Positions 14,847 through 25,622 are shown, numbered from the stretch's first letter. The stretch: 36,994 nucleotides of DNA from Bacteroidales bacterium (GCA_028703095.1 JAQVNO010000007.1:1-36994); one strand, 5' to 3'. Numbers and translations are program-made. The notes: a model not told the origin generated them from the sequence alone.

Positions 14847-16940
14847 ATGGGTAATTTATCTTACATACGGAATATCGGAATTATGGCGCATATTGATGCC
14901 GGAAAGACGACTACCACCGAGAGGATACTCTATTATACCGGAAAAAATTATAAAATCGGTGAAGTTCACGATGGTACTGCTACCATGGATTATATGGAAC
15001 AAGAACAAGAAAGAGGCATTACTATCAATTCAGCAGCAACAACTGTTTATTGGAATTATTCCAATAATTCATATAAAATTAATGTCATTGATACTCCAGG
15101 TCATGTAGATTTTACTGTGGAAGTGGAACGTTCATTACGTATATTAGATGGTGCAGTTGCACTCTTTTGTGCCGTTGGTGGTGTAGAACCACAATCAGAA
15201 ACCGTTTGGAAGCAGGCACGAAAATATGGGGTTCCTCTTATTTGTTATGTGAATAAAATGGATAGAACAGGAGCCGATTTCTTTTCTGTAATTGAGCAAA
15301 TTAAAAACCGATTAGGAGCAAATCCAATTCCTTTGCAAATACCAATAGGGGAAGAAGATAGTTTTGTTGGAATCGTTGATTTAGTAGCTAATAAGGCTTT
15401 TATTTGGGATGATACAACTCAAGGTACTCGTATAGAAGAAATTCCTATTCCCGAAGACTTGCAAGAAATAGTTGACAAATATCGATTACAATTAATTGAA
15501 GGTGTTGCTGAAGAAAGTGATGATTTGTTGATGAAATATATGGAAACGCCTCAAAATATTACGCTTGAAGATATACATTCAGCGATAAGAAAAGCTACCA
15601 TAGAAAATAGGATTAATCCGGTTTTATGCGGATCATCCTTTAAAAATAAAGGAGTTCAATCTTTATTGGATGCTATTACGTTATATTTGCCTAGCCCTGA
15701 AGATAAACCGGCTATTGAAGGTGTCAATCCATATACGAATAACACAGAAAGTAGAGAACCTAATGTGGTTGAGCCATTTTCAGCTTTAGTTTTTAAAATA
15801 GCCATGGATCCTTTTGTTGGGAAAATAGCTTTTTTTAGAGTCTATTCAGGAAAACTCAAAGAAGGAACTTATGTGTTGAACGTGGCAACCAATAAGAAAG
15901 AAAGAATCTCACGTATTTTTGAAATGCATGCCAATAAACAAATTCCCATACAAGAAATCTCAGCAGGCAATATAGGGGTAGCTGTAGGCTTTAAAATGAT
16001 ACGAACAGGACATACGATTTGCGATGAAAAACATCCTATCTTATTAGAATCTATGAATTTCCCGGATCCTGTTATCAGTATAGCCGTTGAGCCTAAGACT
16101 CAAGATGATATTGACAAGTTGGCCTTAGCATTGCAAAAACTTTCCGAAGAAGATCCTACATTAATTATAAGGACAGACGAAGAAAGCGGACAAACCATAA
16201 TAAGTGGAATGGGTGAATTGCACTTGGAAATAGTTTTAGATAGAATCAAACGAGAATTTAAGGTTGAATGTAATTATGGAAATCCGGTAGTTTCTTATAG
16301 AGAAGCAATAACAAAAACCGTAAAACACAGAGAAATTCATAAAAAACAAAGTGGCGGTCATGGTCAATTTGCAGATATAGAAGTCGAAATTTCACCTCTT
16401 GATGAAAACGTGAAAGGATTGCAATTTTTTAATGAAATCAAAGGAGGTGTTATTCCGAAAGAATATATACCTGCCATCGAAAAAGGTTTTGAAAAAGCAA
16501 TGACTACCGGACCTTTGTTGGGATATCCTGTGATGAACCTTAAAGTAAAATTGCTTGATGGTTCGTTTCATCCGGTAGATTCTGATGCAAATGCATTTGA
16601 AATCTGTGCACATAAAGCATTTAAAGCAGCAACAAAAAATGCGATGCCAACACTATTGGAGCCTATTATGAAATTAGAAGTAATAGTTTCTCCGGAATAT
16701 ACAGGTAATGTAACAGGCGATTTGAATCGAAGGCGAGCATATATAGAAGAAATATCAACCAAACAAAACAATCAGGTGATTGATGCCAAGGTTCCCTTAG
16801 CAGAAATGTTTGGATATATTACCTCATTAAGAACGTTAACCTCAGGTAGAGGAACAGCAACGATGGAGTTTTCTCATTTTTCAGAACCCCCGGTATCCGT
16901 TGTTGAAGCATTAAAAAATAAATGGAAATTCAAATTTTAA
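14847..16940 (+). CDS. fusA: Elongation factor G
   Basis: EF-G is the GTPase that drives translocation of tRNA and mRNA and, with RRF, ribosome recycling. The 697-residue product has the G-domain motifs A-H-I-D-A-G-K-T (14-21), R-G-I-T-I (56-60), D-T-P-G-H (82-86) and N-K-M-D (136-139), followed by the full set of domains II-V ending near K-N-K-W-K-F-K-F. All catalytic elements, including H86, are intact, so it is a normal GTP-hydrolysing EF-G, unlike the divergent second EF-G some Bacteroides carry elsewhere. tuf, which follows fusA in many proteobacteria, is absent; rpsJ comes next after 25 bases. Confidence 0.99.
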   Translation: MGNLSYIRNIGIMAHIDAGKTTTTERILYYTGKNYKIGEVHDGTATMDYMEQEQERGITINSAATTVYWNYSNNSYKINVIDTPGHVDFTVEVERSLRILDGAVALFCAVGGVEPQSETVWKQARKYGVPLICYVNKMDRTGADFFSVIEQIKNRLGANPIPLQIPIGEEDSFVGIVDLVANKAFIWDDTTQGTRIEEIPIPEDLQEIVDKYRLQLIEGVAEESDDLLMKYMETPQNITLEDIHSAIRKATIENRINPVLCGSSFKNKGVQSLLDAITLYLPSPEDKPAIEGVNPYTNNTESREPNVVEPFSALVFKIAMDPFVGKIAFFRVYSGKLKEGTYVLNVATNKKERISRIFEMHANKQIPIQEISAGNIGVAVGFKMIRTGHTICDEKHPILLESMNFPDPVISIAVEPKTQDDIDKLALALQKLSEEDPTLIIRTDEESGQTIISGMGELHLEIVLDRIKREFKVECNYGNPVVSYREAITKTVKHREIHKKQSGGHGQFADIEVEISPLDENVKGLQFFNEIKGGVIPKEYIPAIEKGFEKAMTTGPLLGYPVMNLKVKLLDGSFHPVDSDANAFEICAHKAFKAATKNAMPTLLEPIMKLEVIVSPEYTGNVTGDLNRRRAYIEEISTKQNNQVIDAKVPLAEMFGYITSLRTLTSGRGTATMEFSHFSEPPVSVVEALKNKWKFKF

Positions 16941-16965
16941 TTATTGAATAATAAAAATATATATC

Positions 16966-17280
16966 GTGAGTGAAAGAATAAGAATTAAATTGAAATCGTA
17001 CGATCATAATTTGGTTGAAAAATCAGCAGAGAAAATCGTTAAAACCGTCAATGCGGTGAAAGATGACAAAGTGGTAGTAGTTGGGCCTGTTCCATTGCCA
17101 ACGCAAAAGAAAATATTTACAGTGAATCGTTCTACTTTTGTGAATAAAAAATCAAGAGAACAATTCGAATTATCTTCTTATAAAAGGCTATTGGATATTT
17201 ATGGAACAACTTCAAAAACCATCGATGCATTAATGAAAATAGAATTGCCAAGTGGTGTTGAAGTAGAAATAAAAGTATAA
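16966..17280 (+). CDS. rpsJ: Small ribosomal subunit protein S10 (NusE)
   Basis: S10 is a 30S head protein and, as NusE, links RNA polymerase with NusB and NusG in antitermination. The start codon is GTG at 16966, giving [14 protein letters not shown], which matches the conserved N-terminus exactly, so GTG is secure. 104 residues. G-P-V-P-L-P-T and the end S-G-V-E-V-E-I-K-V are family hallmarks. Confidence 0.99.
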   Translation: MSERIRIKLKSYDHNLVEKSAEKIVKTVNAVKDDKVVVVGPVPLPTQKKIFTVNRSTFVNKKSREQFELSSYKRLLDIYGTTSKTIDALMKIELPSGVEVEIKV

Positions 17281-17326
17281 GGTCGTTTATTGGTTGATAA
17301 TATTAATTATATAAAAAAATAAAATA

Positions 17327-17956
17327 ATGTCTGGTATAATAGGAAAGAAAGTTGGAATGACCAGTATCTTTGATGCCTCTGGTAAAAATTTGCCATGCAC
17401 ACTTATACAGGCTGGTCCTTGTGTTGTAACACAAGTGAAAACCAAAGAAAAAGATGGCTATGATGCCATCCAATTAGCATTTGATGATAAAAAAGAAAAG
17501 AATACCACAAATGCATTAAAAGGGCACTTTGAAAAAGCGAATACGAGCCCTAAAAGAATTATTAGAGAATTTACTCGTTTTGAAATAGAAAATAGAAAAA
17601 CTCATGGTGAAGTATTAAACGTTGATATCTTCATAGAAGGAGAATATGTTGATGTTTCAGGTATAAGTAAAGGAAAAGGTTTTCAAGGTGTAGTAAAACG
17701 TCATGGTTTTCATGGTGTGGGAGATAGTACGCACGGGCAACACAATCGATTGAGAGCTCCCGGTTCTTTAGGCGCTTCTTCTTGGCCTTCGCGAGTTATG
17801 AAAGGTATGAGAATGGCCGGTAGAACCGGAGGTGAAAAAGTTAAAATGATTAACTTGCAAATAGTGAAAATTTTTCCAGAAAAAAATTTATTATTAGTCA
17901 AAGGATCGGTACCCGGTCATAATGGTTCATATTTAAAAATTGAAAGATGGAGTTAA
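17327..17956 (+). CDS. rplC: Large ribosomal subunit protein L3
   Basis: L3 is an early-assembly 50S protein whose loop reaches the peptidyl transferase centre. The 209-residue protein starts [12 protein letters not shown] and carries the central loop [11 protein letters not shown], then [14 protein letters not shown], whose Gln is the PrmB methylation site in E. coli. Its final 10 bases overlap rplD. Confidence 0.99.
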   Translation: MSGIIGKKVGMTSIFDASGKNLPCTLIQAGPCVVTQVKTKEKDGYDAIQLAFDDKKEKNTTNALKGHFEKANTSPKRIIREFTRFEIENRKTHGEVLNVDIFIEGEYVDVSGISKGKGFQGVVKRHGFHGVGDSTHGQHNRLRAPGSLGASSWPSRVMKGMRMAGRTGGEKVKMINLQIVKIFPEKNLLLVKGSVPGHNGSYLKIERWS

Positions 17957-18582
17957 AAGTATTAAAAATAGATGGAACAGAAACCGGCAGAACGGTTACT
18001 CTGAATGATAATATTTTCGGAATTGAACCGAACCAACATGTTATTTGGTTGGATGTAAAACAATATTTAGCTAACCAACGTCAAGGGACTCATTCCAGCA
18101 AAGAAAAATCAATGCTTTCGGGAAGCACACGTAAGCTGAGAAAACAAAAAGGTGGCGGTGGTGCACGTGTGGGAAGTATTAAAAATCCTTTATTCTCCGG
18201 TGGAGCTCGTATTTTCGGACCTCACCCCAGAGATTATAGCTTTAAGTTAAATAAAAAAGTGAAACGTTTAGCTCGTATGTCAGCCTTGTCGTTAAAAGCA
18301 AGCGAGAGTAGCATAACAGTGTTGGAAAAATTTGATTTAGAGGTGCCTAGGACTAAAGACTGTATCAATATTTTCAAAAATATAAATCTTTTTGAAAAAA
18401 AGACATTATTAGTTCTAAATGAAACAAATAAAAATATATATTTGTCTTCTCGAAATTTAGGCAAGGTTAAGGTTGTAGAAATCTCAGATTTAAATACTTA
18501 CGATATTTTAAATGCACAGAATTTGATTATATCTGAGCCGGCAGCTTCCAAATTCGACGAATTTTTTAAAATTAACGAGTAA
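17947..18582 (+). CDS. rplD: Large ribosomal subunit protein L4
   Basis: L4 (211 residues) lines the exit tunnel with its loop and in E. coli represses the S10 operon. The extended loop is visible as [18 protein letters not shown], followed by [13 protein letters not shown]. The ATG lies inside the end of rplC in another frame (10-base overlap), so the two are probably translationally coupled. Confidence 0.99.
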   Translation: MELKVLKIDGTETGRTVTLNDNIFGIEPNQHVIWLDVKQYLANQRQGTHSSKEKSMLSGSTRKLRKQKGGGGARVGSIKNPLFSGGARIFGPHPRDYSFKLNKKVKRLARMSALSLKASESSITVLEKFDLEVPRTKDCINIFKNINLFEKKTLLVLNETNKNIYLSSRNLGKVKVVEISDLNTYDILNAQNLIISEPAASKFDEFFKINE

Positions 18583-18593
18583 AAATTTTTATA

Positions 18594-18884
18594 ATGAATG
18601 TTATTATTAAACCGCTTGTAACTGAAAAAATGACCGCCATGAGTGAAAAAGGAAATCGCTATGGTTTTGTCGTAGATCGTAAAGCTGATAAAATACAAAT
18701 AAGAAAAGCCATAGAAACCTTGTATGGGGTTGAAGTAGAAAGTGTCAATACTATGATACAAAGAGGTAAAAACACATCACGTTATACAAAGTCAGGCTTA
18801 ATAAAAGGAAGTAAAAATTCCTTTAAAAAAGCGATAATACAATTAAAAGGAGATCAAACAATAGATATCTTTAGTAATATATAG
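18594..18884 (+). CDS. rplW: Large ribosomal subunit protein L23
   Basis: L23 surrounds the tunnel exit and is the docking point for trigger factor and SRP. The 96 residues show I-I-K-P-L-V-T-E-K at the N-terminus and I-R-K-A-I-E-T-L-Y-G-V-E-V, both family signatures. It follows rplD by 11 bases. Confidence 0.98.
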   Translation: MNVIIKPLVTEKMTAMSEKGNRYGFVVDRKADKIQIRKAIETLYGVEVESVNTMIQRGKNTSRYTKSGLIKGSKNSFKKAIIQLKGDQTIDIFSNI

Positions 18885-18902
18885 AATAGAGATTAATAAA
18901 AG

Positions 18903-19727
18903 ATGGGATTAAAAAAGTTTAAACCGGTTACACCCGGTCAAAGATTTAAGTTATTAAGTAACTTTGATGAGATAACATGTAAAACCCCCGAAAAGAGTTT
19001 GTTGTTATCACAAAAACGATCAGGAGGAAGAAACAATCAAGGGAAAATGACCATGCGCTATATGGGGGGTGGTCATAAGAAACAATACCGTATTATCGAT
19101 TATAAAAGAGATAAAGATGGTGTACCTGCTACTGTTAAAACTATAGAGTACGATCCGAATCGTTCAGCACGTATTGCTTTGTTGTTTTATGCTGATGGTG
19201 AAAAAAGATATATCATAGCTCCTCACGGGTTAAAAGTAGGGCAACAAATAGTATCGGGAGATGGCGTTTCTCCTGATGTCGGTAATACATTATTTTTCTC
19301 ACAAATACCTTTAGGTACCGTTGTGCATAATATAGAAATGCAACCGGGATCAGGAGCAAAAATAGCTCGAAGTGCGGGTTCATATGCTCAATTGATGTCT
19401 AGAGAAGAAAAATATGTAACCATTAAATTACCTTCCGGAGAAACACGTAAAATTTTATGTACTTGCAAAGCAACTATCGGAATGGTTTCCAATATTGACC
19501 ATAATTTACAAGTATCCGGAAAAGCAGGAAGATCACGTTGGTTAGGAAGAAGACCGCGGGTCCGCGGTGTGGTTATGAATCCTGTCGATCATCCGATGGG
19601 TGGAGGTGAAGGAAGAGCTTCCGGAGGTCATCCACGATCGAGAAAAGGTTTATATGCTAAAGGATATAAAACTAGAAATGCTAAAAAAGCATCAAGCCAA
19701 TTTATTGTTGAAAAAAGAAAAAAATAA
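18903..19727 (+). CDS. rplB: Large ribosomal subunit protein L2
   Basis: L2 joins the subunits and is needed for peptidyl transferase activity. The 274-residue protein has the N-terminal [10 protein letters not shown], the central [15 protein letters not shown] and the C-terminal [14 protein letters not shown]230 corresponds to the functionally important E. coli His229. Typical in all respects. Confidence 0.99.
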   Translation: MGLKKFKPVTPGQRFKLLSNFDEITCKTPEKSLLLSQKRSGGRNNQGKMTMRYMGGGHKKQYRIIDYKRDKDGVPATVKTIEYDPNRSARIALLFYADGEKRYIIAPHGLKVGQQIVSGDGVSPDVGNTLFFSQIPLGTVVHNIEMQPGSGAKIARSAGSYAQLMSREEKYVTIKLPSGETRKILCTCKATIGMVSNIDHNLQVSGKAGRSRWLGRRPRVRGVVMNPVDHPMGGGEGRASGGHPRSRKGLYAKGYKTRNAKKASSQFIVEKRKK

Positions 19728-19736
19728 AAGAAAGAT

Positions 19737-20015
19737 ATGAGTAGATCATTAAAAAAAGGTCCGTTTATTCATTATAAACTCGAAAAGAGAGTACTTGAAG
19801 CCCAACAATCCAATAAAAAAGTGGCAATTAAAACATGGTCAAGGGCATCAGTGATTTCTCCGGATTTTGTTGGTCAAACGATAGCAGTTCATAATGGCAA
19901 CAAATTTATTCCTGTTTATATTACAGAAAATATGGTAGGACATAAATTGGGAGAATTTGCTCAAACACGTATATTTCGCGGGCATGCCGGAAGTAAAGAT
20001 AAAGGGAAAAAATAA
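19737..20015 (+). CDS. rpsS: Small ribosomal subunit protein S19
   Basis: S19 binds 16S rRNA in the 30S head with S13. The 92-residue sequence shows [23 protein letters not shown] and [11 protein letters not shown], then a basic C-terminal tail. It lies 9 bases after rplB. Confidence 0.99.
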   Translation: MSRSLKKGPFIHYKLEKRVLEAQQSNKKVAIKTWSRASVISPDFVGQTIAVHNGNKFIPVYITENMVGHKLGEFAQTRIFRGHAGSKDKGKK

Positions 20016-20033
20016 AGCAAATACAGAATTAAG

Positions 20034-20456
20034 ATGGGAGCAAGAAAAAGATTAGCAGCTGAAGCAACTAAAGAAAGAAAACAAAATGTGTCTATGGCAC
20101 GTTTGGTTGATAACAATACATCACCACGTAAAACACGTTTAATGGCTGATTTGGTTAGAGGAAAAAATGTTGAATACGCTTTGAATGTGTTAAAATACAG
20201 TAAAAAAGAATCATCTGAAAAAATTCGTAAATTATTACTTTCTGCAATAGCCAATTGGCAAGCAAAAAATGAAAATGCTCGTGTTGAAGACAGTAATTTA
20301 TATATAAAAGAAATTTTTGTTGATGGTGGTACTATGTTAAAACGGTTACGTACAGCCCCGCAAGGTCGTGGTTATCGTATACGCAAACGTTCGAATCATA
20401 TTACCATAATATTAGATAGCAAAATCGAAATCACAAATCAAATAACAGAAGAGTAG
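20034..20456 (+). CDS. rplV: Large ribosomal subunit protein L22
   Basis: L22 contributes a beta-hairpin to the exit tunnel, next to the macrolide site. At 140 residues it is longer than the 110 of E. coli, with a basic N-terminal extension of roughly 20 residues (M-G-A-R-K-R-L-A-A-E...) and an acidic C-terminal tail. The core (S-P-R-K-T-R-L-M-A-D-L-V-R-G, then R-T-A-P-Q-G-R-G-Y-R-I-R-K-R) is standard. Its TAG stop is immediately followed by the rpsC ATG. Confidence 0.98.
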   Translation: MGARKRLAAEATKERKQNVSMARLVDNNTSPRKTRLMADLVRGKNVEYALNVLKYSKKESSEKIRKLLLSAIANWQAKNENARVEDSNLYIKEIFVDGGTMLKRLRTAPQGRGYRIRKRSNHITIILDSKIEITNQITEE

Positions 20457-21191
20457 ATGGGACAAAAAGTAAATCCAATAGGACTGCGTTTAGGAATCAT
20501 TAGAGGATGGGATTCGAGTTGGTATGGTGGCAAAAAGTTTGAAACTAAACTGATTGAAGACGATAAAATTAGAAAATACATCAATGCACGTTTGCAAAAA
20601 GCAAGTATTTCAGTTATTTATATTGAACGTACTTTGAAATTAGTAACAGTAACAATCAATACTGCTCGACCAGGTCTTATTATCGGTAAAGCAGGTCAGG
20701 AAGTAGATAAATTAAAAGAAGAATTAAAGAAAATTACCAATAAAGAAGTTCAAATTAATATTTCTGAAATAAAAAGGCCTGAATTAGATGCTGTTTTAGT
20801 AGCACAAACTATTGCTAAGCAAATAGAAGGACGTATGTTTTATCGCAGAGCGATAAAAACAGCTATAGCTTCCAGTATACGTGCCGGCGCAGAGGGAATT
20901 AAAGTAACGATTTCCGGTCGTATAGGTGGCGCTGAAATGGCAAGAAGTGAACATTTTAAAGAAGGCTCTACTCCTTTACATACTTTGCGTGCTGATATTG
21001 ATTATAACCATGCAGAAGCTCATACCACCTATGGAAGACTGGGTGTAAAAGTATGGATTTGTCGAGGACTGGTTTATGGTAAAAAAGATTTATTCCAATC
21101 TTTTAATGAAACCAAAGAAGGTAAAGCGATGCCTGCTAAAAGAATGGGGCGTGGTGGAAATGATTTTGGCGGACAAAGAAGAAGGAAATAA
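20457..21191 (+). CDS. rpsC: Small ribosomal subunit protein S3
   Basis: S3 forms the mRNA entry tunnel with S4 and S5 and takes part in mRNA unwinding. The 244-residue protein starts [13 protein letters not shown], has a type II KH domain with [11 protein letters not shown], and the C-terminal [16 protein letters not shown]. The start codon directly abuts the rplV stop. Confidence 0.99.
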   Translation: MGQKVNPIGLRLGIIRGWDSSWYGGKKFETKLIEDDKIRKYINARLQKASISVIYIERTLKLVTVTINTARPGLIIGKAGQEVDKLKEELKKITNKEVQINISEIKRPELDAVLVAQTIAKQIEGRMFYRRAIKTAIASSIRAGAEGIKVTISGRIGGAEMARSEHFKEGSTPLHTLRADIDYNHAEAHTTYGRLGVKVWICRGLVYGKKDLFQSFNETKEGKAMPAKRMGRGGNDFGGQRRRK

Positions 21192-21235
21192 AATTAAATT
21201 ATGAATTTGTAAAAGATTAATAAAGATATTTAGAA

Positions 21236-21664
21236 ATGTTACAACCAAAAAAGACGAAATATAGAAAAGTGCAGAAAGGGAAAATGAAAGGCAACACCAA
21301 ACGTGGAGCTGAGATAGCTTTTGGGTCTTTCGCAATTAAAGCACTTGATGAATGTTGGATAACAGGACGTCAAATTGAAGCTGCACGTCAAGCTATCACA
21401 CGTTATATGAAACGTGAAGGTCAATTGTGGATACGTATTTTTCCGGATAAACCCGTTACTAAAAAACCAGCAGAAGTACGTATGGGTAAAGGTAAAGGAT
21501 CACCGGAATATTTCGTGGCTAGAGTTTCTCCGGGAAGAATATTGTTTGAATCCGATGGCGTTCCTTTGGAAATAGCACGAGAAGCTATGCGTTTGGGTGC
21601 ACAAAAATTACCCATATTAACTCATTTTGTGATAAGAAGAGATTATTCAGAAGAAATACTATAA
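21236..21664 (+). CDS. rplP: Large ribosomal subunit protein L16
   Basis: L16 organises the A-site tRNA elbow on the 50S subunit. The 142-residue sequence has [33 protein letters not shown] and S-P-G-R-I-L-F-E. It follows a 44-nt gap, the longest in this stretch, in which I see no hairpin or promoter. Confidence 0.99.
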   Translation: MLQPKKTKYRKVQKGKMKGNTKRGAEIAFGSFAIKALDECWITGRQIEAARQAITRYMKREGQLWIRIFPDKPVTKKPAEVRMGKGKGSPEYFVARVSPGRILFESDGVPLEIAREAMRLGAQKLPILTHFVIRRDYSEEIL

Positions 21665-21668
21665 GATT

Positions 21669-21878
21669 ATGAAGCAAGCAGTAGTAACAGAACTTTCTAC
21701 CAAGGAATTATTCGAAAGATTGGATGAAGAAATTAATCAGTTGTCAAAATTAAAATTGCATCATGCAGTTTCTTCTATTGAAAATCCAAACAGAATTAAA
21801 GAGTATCGTAAATCAATTGCAAGATTAAAAACGGAAATTCGTAATCGTGAACTTGTAGAAAAAAAATCTCAAAAATAA
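21669..21878 (+). CDS. rpmC: Large ribosomal subunit protein L29
   Basis: L29 is a small helical hairpin at the tunnel exit beside L23. The 69 residues form two helices, ending with N-R-I-K-E-Y-R-K-S-I-A-R-L-K-T, the L29 signature. It starts 4 bases after rplP. Confidence 0.97.
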   Translation: MKQAVVTELSTKELFERLDEEINQLSKLKLHHAVSSIENPNRIKEYRKSIARLKTEIRNRELVEKKSQK

Positions 21879-21881
21879 TTG

Positions 21882-22139
21882 ATGATGGAAAGAAATTTTA
21901 GAAAAGTAAGAGAAGGCGTTGTTATAAGCAATAAGATGACCAAGTCAATTGTTGTCGAAGTAGAAAGAAAACTTAAACATCCAAAATATGGAAAGTATTT
22001 GAAAAAAACTTCCAGTTTTATGGCACATGATGAAAATCAGGATTGTCAAATAGGAGACAAAGTAAAAATAATGGAAACCAGGCCATTAAGTAAAAATAAA
22101 TGCTGGAGATTAATTGAAATAACAGAAAGAGCTAAATAA
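21882..22139 (+). CDS. rpsQ: Small ribosomal subunit protein S17
   Basis: S17 is an OB-fold primary binder of the 16S 5' domain. Three candidate start codons follow one another, TTG (21879), ATG (21882) and ATG (21885). Homologues begin M-E-R/K-N, so 21882 or 21885 is the likely start; TTG is not needed. Signatures are [15 protein letters not shown] and K-H-P-K-Y-G-K-Y, with [16 protein letters not shown] later. Confidence 0.97.
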   Translation: MMERNFRKVREGVVISNKMTKSIVVEVERKLKHPKYGKYLKKTSSFMAHDENQDCQIGDKVKIMETRPLSKNKCWRLIEITERAK

Positions 22140-22142
22140 GAT

Positions 22143-22511
22143 ATGATACAGCAAGAATCAAGATTGAAAGTAGCAGATAATAGCGGAGCAAAAGAAGTTT
22201 TATGTATCCGTGTTTTAGGAGGAACTAAAAAACGATATGCCCGTCTAGGAGATAAAATTATTGTAACTGTTAAAGATGCTATTCCATCAGGTGGTATTAA
22301 AAAAGGAACAGTTTCAAAAGCAGTTGTAGTGAGAACAAGAAAGGAAGTACGCAGGAATGATGGTTCTTATATTCGTTTTGATGATAATGCGGTTGTTTTG
22401 CTTACAGCAACAGATGAGTTGCGAGGTACACGTATTTTTGGACCGGTAGCTCGTGAATTAAGAGATAAACAATATATGAAAATTGTTTCTTTAGCTCCTG
22501 AAGTTATATAA
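22143..22511 (+). CDS. rplN: Large ribosomal subunit protein L14
   Basis: L14 (122 residues, the invariant bacterial length) contacts helix 14 of 16S rRNA in an intersubunit bridge and is the target of silencing factor RsfS. It begins [17 protein letters not shown] and contains F-D-D-N-A-V-V-L-L and [13 protein letters not shown]. Confidence 0.99.
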   Translation: MIQQESRLKVADNSGAKEVLCIRVLGGTKKRYARLGDKIIVTVKDAIPSGGIKKGTVSKAVVVRTRKEVRRNDGSYIRFDDNAVVLLTATDELRGTRIFGPVARELRDKQYMKIVSLAPEVI

Positions 22512-22534
22512 ATAATTACGTAATATACAATAGA

Positions 22535-22849
22535 ATGAAGATACATATAAAAAAAGGAGACATTGTAAAAGTTTTGTCGGGAGAAGACAAAGGTCGTACA
22601 GGAAAGGTGCTTAAAGTGGAAGTAAGTAAATACAAAGCATTTGTAGAAGGAGTTAATTTGGTGTCCAAACATACCAAACCCAATGCTAAAAGTCCACAAG
22701 GCGGAATCGTTAAAAAAGAAGCTTCTGTACATATTTCTAATTTAATGCTAGTTGACTCTAAAGGAGTCGCATCACGCATCGGAAGAAAATTGAATGATAA
22801 GAGTAAATTAGTTAGATATTCAAAAAAGACAGGGGAGGAGATTAAATAA
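22535..22849 (+). CDS. rplX: Large ribosomal subunit protein L24
   Basis: L24 is an assembly-initiator protein of the 50S subunit. The 104 residues include an N-terminal KOW motif ([19 protein letters not shown]) and [13 protein letters not shown]. Its stop shares a base with the rplE start (TAATG). Confidence 0.98.
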   Translation: MKIHIKKGDIVKVLSGEDKGRTGKVLKVEVSKYKAFVEGVNLVSKHTKPNAKSPQGGIVKKEASVHISNLMLVDSKGVASRIGRKLNDKSKLVRYSKKTGEEIK

Positions 22850-23406
22850 TGAAATACGTTCCAAGATTAAGAGACAAATACGTAAACGAAATTGTTCCAG
22901 CTTTGCAAAAGCAATTTGATTTTAAATCAGTAATGCGTGTTCCAAAAATAACAAAGGTTTGTTTAAATCAAGGTATAGGCGCAGCTACTGCTGATAAAAA
23001 ATTAATTGATATAGGAATTAACGAAATGACTATGATAGCCGGACAAAAAGCCGTAGCTACTAAGTCAAGAAAAGATATTTCAAACTTTAAACTAAGAAAA
23101 GGAAATCCTGTTGGTGTTAGAGTAACCTTAAGAGGAGAAAGAATGTTTGAATTTCTCGACCGTTTAATTTCTGTTTCTATTCCGCGTATTCGCGATTTTA
23201 GAGGCATTAACGAAAAGGGATTTGATGGTAAAGGTAATTTCTCTATGGGTGTTACCGAACAAATTATTTTCCCTGAAATAGATATAGATAAAATTAATAA
23301 AATAAATGGTATGGATATTACTATTGTTACTACAGCTAGAAACGATCAGGAATGTTTAGCCTTGTTGAAAGAATTCGGATTCCCCTTTAAAAATCAGAAA
23401 AAATAA
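22849..23406 (+). CDS. rplE: Large ribosomal subunit protein L5
   Basis: L5 binds 5S rRNA and contacts P-site tRNA and S13. The 185-residue protein is typical: V-P-R-L-R-D-K-Y near the start, [11 protein letters not shown] and the C-terminal [11 protein letters not shown] purine run GGGGAGGAG at 22832-22840 sits 8 bases upstream and resembles a ribosome binding site, but it also encodes the Gly-Glu-Glu end of L24, so it may be coincidental. Confidence 0.99.
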   Translation: MKYVPRLRDKYVNEIVPALQKQFDFKSVMRVPKITKVCLNQGIGAATADKKLIDIGINEMTMIAGQKAVATKSRKDISNFKLRKGNPVGVRVTLRGERMFEFLDRLISVSIPRIRDFRGINEKGFDGKGNFSMGVTEQIIFPEIDIDKINKINGMDITIVTTARNDQECLALLKEFGFPFKNQKK

Positions 23407-23407
23407 T

Positions 23408-23710
23408 ATGGCAAAAGAATCATTAAAAGCAAAAGAAGTGAAAAGAGCAAAATTAGTTGCTCAATACGAAAGTAAACGAAAAGCTTTCAAAGAAATAATT
23501 CGTACTAGTACTGATTATGATGAAGTGAAAGCCGCTCAAATCGGTTTACAAAAACTTCCACCGAATTCAAATCCCATTCGTTTACATAATCGTTGTAAAT
23601 TAACGGGAAGGCCTAAAGGATATATGAGAGCATTTGGGATTTCTAGAATCAATTTTAGAGAAATGGCCTCTAAAGGCTTAATACCCGGAATAAAAAAAGC
23701 AAGTTGGTAA
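23408..23710 (+). CDS. rpsN: Small ribosomal subunit protein S14, zinc-free long form
   Basis: S14 is a late-assembling 30S head protein. This 100-residue version is the long form like that of E. coli. Its only cysteine is C63 ([10 protein letters not shown]), so it lacks the CxxC pair of zinc-binding S14. N-terminal [13 protein letters not shown] and the end [11 protein letters not shown] are conserved. It starts 1 base after the rplE stop. Confidence 0.98.
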   Translation: MAKESLKAKEVKRAKLVAQYESKRKAFKEIIRTSTDYDEVKAAQIGLQKLPPNSNPIRLHNRCKLTGRPKGYMRAFGISRINFREMASKGLIPGIKKASW

Positions 23711-23734
23711 TATACATTAAAAGGATAAAATAAT

Positions 23735-24133
23735 ATGAATACGGATCCGATAGCAGATTATTTAACAAGGATTAGAAATGCCGTGATGGCAAAACATAAA
23801 GTAGTAGAAATACCTACATCAAATGTTAAAAGAGAAATTACTAAAATTCTCTTTGAAAAAGGATATATTTTAAATTATAAATTTGAAGAAGGTGAAAAAT
23901 TTAATACTATTAAAATAGCATTAAAATATCATCCTGTATCGAAACAAAGTGCAATTAGTAATTTACTACGCGTAAGCAAACCCGGGTTACGGAAATATGT
24001 AAAAGTGGATGAACTTCCGCGCGTATTAAACGGGATGGGGATAGCTATTATTTCTACATCTCAAGGTTTAATTACCGATAAAGAAGCACGTAGTTTAAAA
24101 CTTGGTGGAGAAGTAATATGTTATATTAGTTAA
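23735..24133 (+). CDS. rpsH: Small ribosomal subunit protein S8
   Basis: S8 is a primary binder of the 16S central domain and the spc-operon repressor in E. coli. The 132 residues show [13 protein letters not shown] and the end [14 protein letters not shown] partial Shine-Dalgarno AAGGA lies at 23721-23725, 9 bases before the ATG. Confidence 0.99.
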   Translation: MNTDPIADYLTRIRNAVMAKHKVVEIPTSNVKREITKILFEKGYILNYKFEEGEKFNTIKIALKYHPVSKQSAISNLLRVSKPGLRKYVKVDELPRVLNGMGIAIISTSQGLITDKEARSLKLGGEVICYIS

Positions 24134-24134
24134 A

Positions 24135-24141
24135 AAGGAGG
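24135..24141 (+). promoter_or_regulatory. Full Shine-Dalgarno sequence before rplF (AAGGAGG)
   Basis: AAGGAGG lies in the 15-base gap between the rpsH stop and the rplF ATG, 7 bases before the start. It is the only complete non-coding Shine-Dalgarno sequence I see in the window; neighbouring genes have A/T-rich upstream sequences or partial matches (AAGGA before rpsH, GGAG before rplR). Confidence 0.75.
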
Positions 24142-24148
24142 AAACAGC

Positions 24149-24709
24149 ATGTCAAGAATTGGAAAATTACCGATAACAATACCCAAAGAAGTAAATATTA
24201 ATATTGATGACAAGATTAATGAAATTACTGTAAAAGGACCTCTTGGTGAAATCAAACAAAAGATAGATCCTTGTATTACCTTAGAAATGGAAGAAAATAT
24301 ATTACACCTAAAACGTCATACGGAACAAAAAAGACATAAAGCCATGCATGGATTGTACAGAGCTTTGTTGTTTAATATGGTAAAAGGTGTTTCAGAAGGT
24401 TTTACTATTGTTCAAGAATTGGTAGGAACTGGATATAAGGCTCAAGCAACAGATCAAATATTAAATTTATCATTAGGTTATTCACACAATATAATTTTTG
24501 AAATACCTAAAGAAGTAAAGGTAGAAACAATCACTGAAAAAGGGAAAAATCCTATCATTAAATTAACTTCCTTTGATAAACAATTATTAGGTCAAGTTGC
24601 TACGAAAATCAGATCCTATCGTAAACCTGAACCGTATAAAGGAAAAGGTATTCGTTATCAAGGTGAGGTTGTTAGAAGAAAAGCAGGTAAATCAGCAGAA
24701 AAGAAATAA
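24149..24709 (+). CDS. rplF: Large ribosomal subunit protein L6
   Basis: L6 lies near the factor-binding stalk base of the 50S. The 186-residue protein has two RNA-binding repeats and ends with K-P-E-P-Y-K-G-K-G-I-R-Y, followed by a basic tail. It starts M-S-R-I-G-K-L-P-I. The strong ribosome binding site ahead of it is unusual for this phylum. Confidence 0.99.
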   Translation: MSRIGKLPITIPKEVNINIDDKINEITVKGPLGEIKQKIDPCITLEMEENILHLKRHTEQKRHKAMHGLYRALLFNMVKGVSEGFTIVQELVGTGYKAQATDQILNLSLGYSHNIIFEIPKEVKVETITEKGKNPIIKLTSFDKQLLGQVATKIRSYRKPEPYKGKGIRYQGEVVRRKAGKSAEKK

Positions 24710-24737
24710 GTTAATAAAAAAATAAAATCGGAGTAGA

Positions 24738-25100
24738 ATGGGAACGAAAAATCGTAAAAGTTATAGAAGACTTCGGATTAAAAATAGAATCAGAAAAACC
24801 ATACATGGATCAGATGTATGTCCAAGATTATCTGTTTTTAGAAGTAATAAGCAGATATATGCACAACTTATTAATGATAAAGCAGGCACAACTATTGTCG
24901 CAGCATCATCAGCAATAAGTTCGATAGATTCGCAAAAAGTTACAAAGATCGAAAAAGCTAAATTGGTAGGAAAAGATTTAGCAATAAAAGCTAAAGATGC
25001 AGGTATAACTAAAGTTGTTTTTGATAGAAACGGTTATTTGTATCACGGCAGAGTGAAATCATTGGCTGAAGCAGCAAGAGAAGAAGGTTTAATATTCTAA
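24738..25100 (+). CDS. rplR: Large ribosomal subunit protein L18
   Basis: L18 helps carry 5S rRNA into the 50S central protuberance. The 120 residues include R-L-S-V-F-R-S-N-K-Q-I-Y-A-Q and the end K-S-L-A-E-A-A-R-E-E-G-L-x-F, both standard. A GGAG 4 bases before the ATG is a weak Shine-Dalgarno match. Confidence 0.99.
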   Translation: MGTKNRKSYRRLRIKNRIRKTIHGSDVCPRLSVFRSNKQIYAQLINDKAGTTIVAASSAISSIDSQKVTKIEKAKLVGKDLAIKAKDAGITKVVFDRNGYLYHGRVKSLAEAAREEGLIF

Positions 25101-25109
25101 ATTAGGTTT

Positions 25110-25622
25110 ATGTCAACAATAAAAAGAGTAAAGACAAGCGAAATTGAATTCAAAGATAGGCTGGTTAGTGTACAGCGAGTAACAAAAGTAACCAAAGGTG
25201 GGCGAACGTTTAGTTTTTCTGCTATTGTCGTTATTGGCAACGAAAATGGTATTGTAGGCTATGGATTAGGTAAAGCGAAAGAGGTTAATATTGCTATTCA
25301 AAAAGGAATAGAAGATGCTAAAAAACATCTAATTAAAGTTCCGGTATTGAAAGGAACCGTACCTCATGCTCAAGAGGGTAAATATAGCGGTGCTTTGGTA
25401 TTAATTAAACCTGCAACTCCCGGTACCGGTGTTATAGCCGGTGGTGCTATGCGTGCCGTTTTGGAAAGTGTCGGAGTGAAAAATGTGTTAGCCAAATCTA
25501 AAGGATCTACCAATCCACACAGTGTGGTTAAAGCAACCATCGATGCATTGTCAAAAATGAAAGATCCTTATACAGTAGCTCAGTTAAGAGGTATTGAGTT
25601 AACAAAAGTTTTTAACGGATAA
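25110..25622 (+). CDS. rpsE: Small ribosomal subunit protein S5
   Basis: S5 acts with S4 in decoding accuracy and mRNA helicase function. The 170-residue protein has the N-terminal double-stranded-RNA-like domain with [14 protein letters not shown] and the helix [14 protein letters not shown], both standard. It follows rplR by 9 bases. Confidence 0.99.
   Translation: MSTIKRVKTSEIEFKDRLVSVQRVTKVTKGGRTFSFSAIVVIGNENGIVGYGLGKAKEVNIAIQKGIEDAKKHLIKVPVLKGTVPHAQEGKYSGALVLIKPATPGTGVIAGGAMRAVLESVGVKNVLAKSKGSTNPHSVVKATIDALSKMKDPYTVAQLRGIELTKVFNG

Noticed and set aside
22832-22840. GGGGAGGAG as a strong ribosome binding site for rplE
   Set aside because: It encodes the conserved Gly-Glu-Glu end of L24, so it may be due to codon choice; not listed as a firm site.
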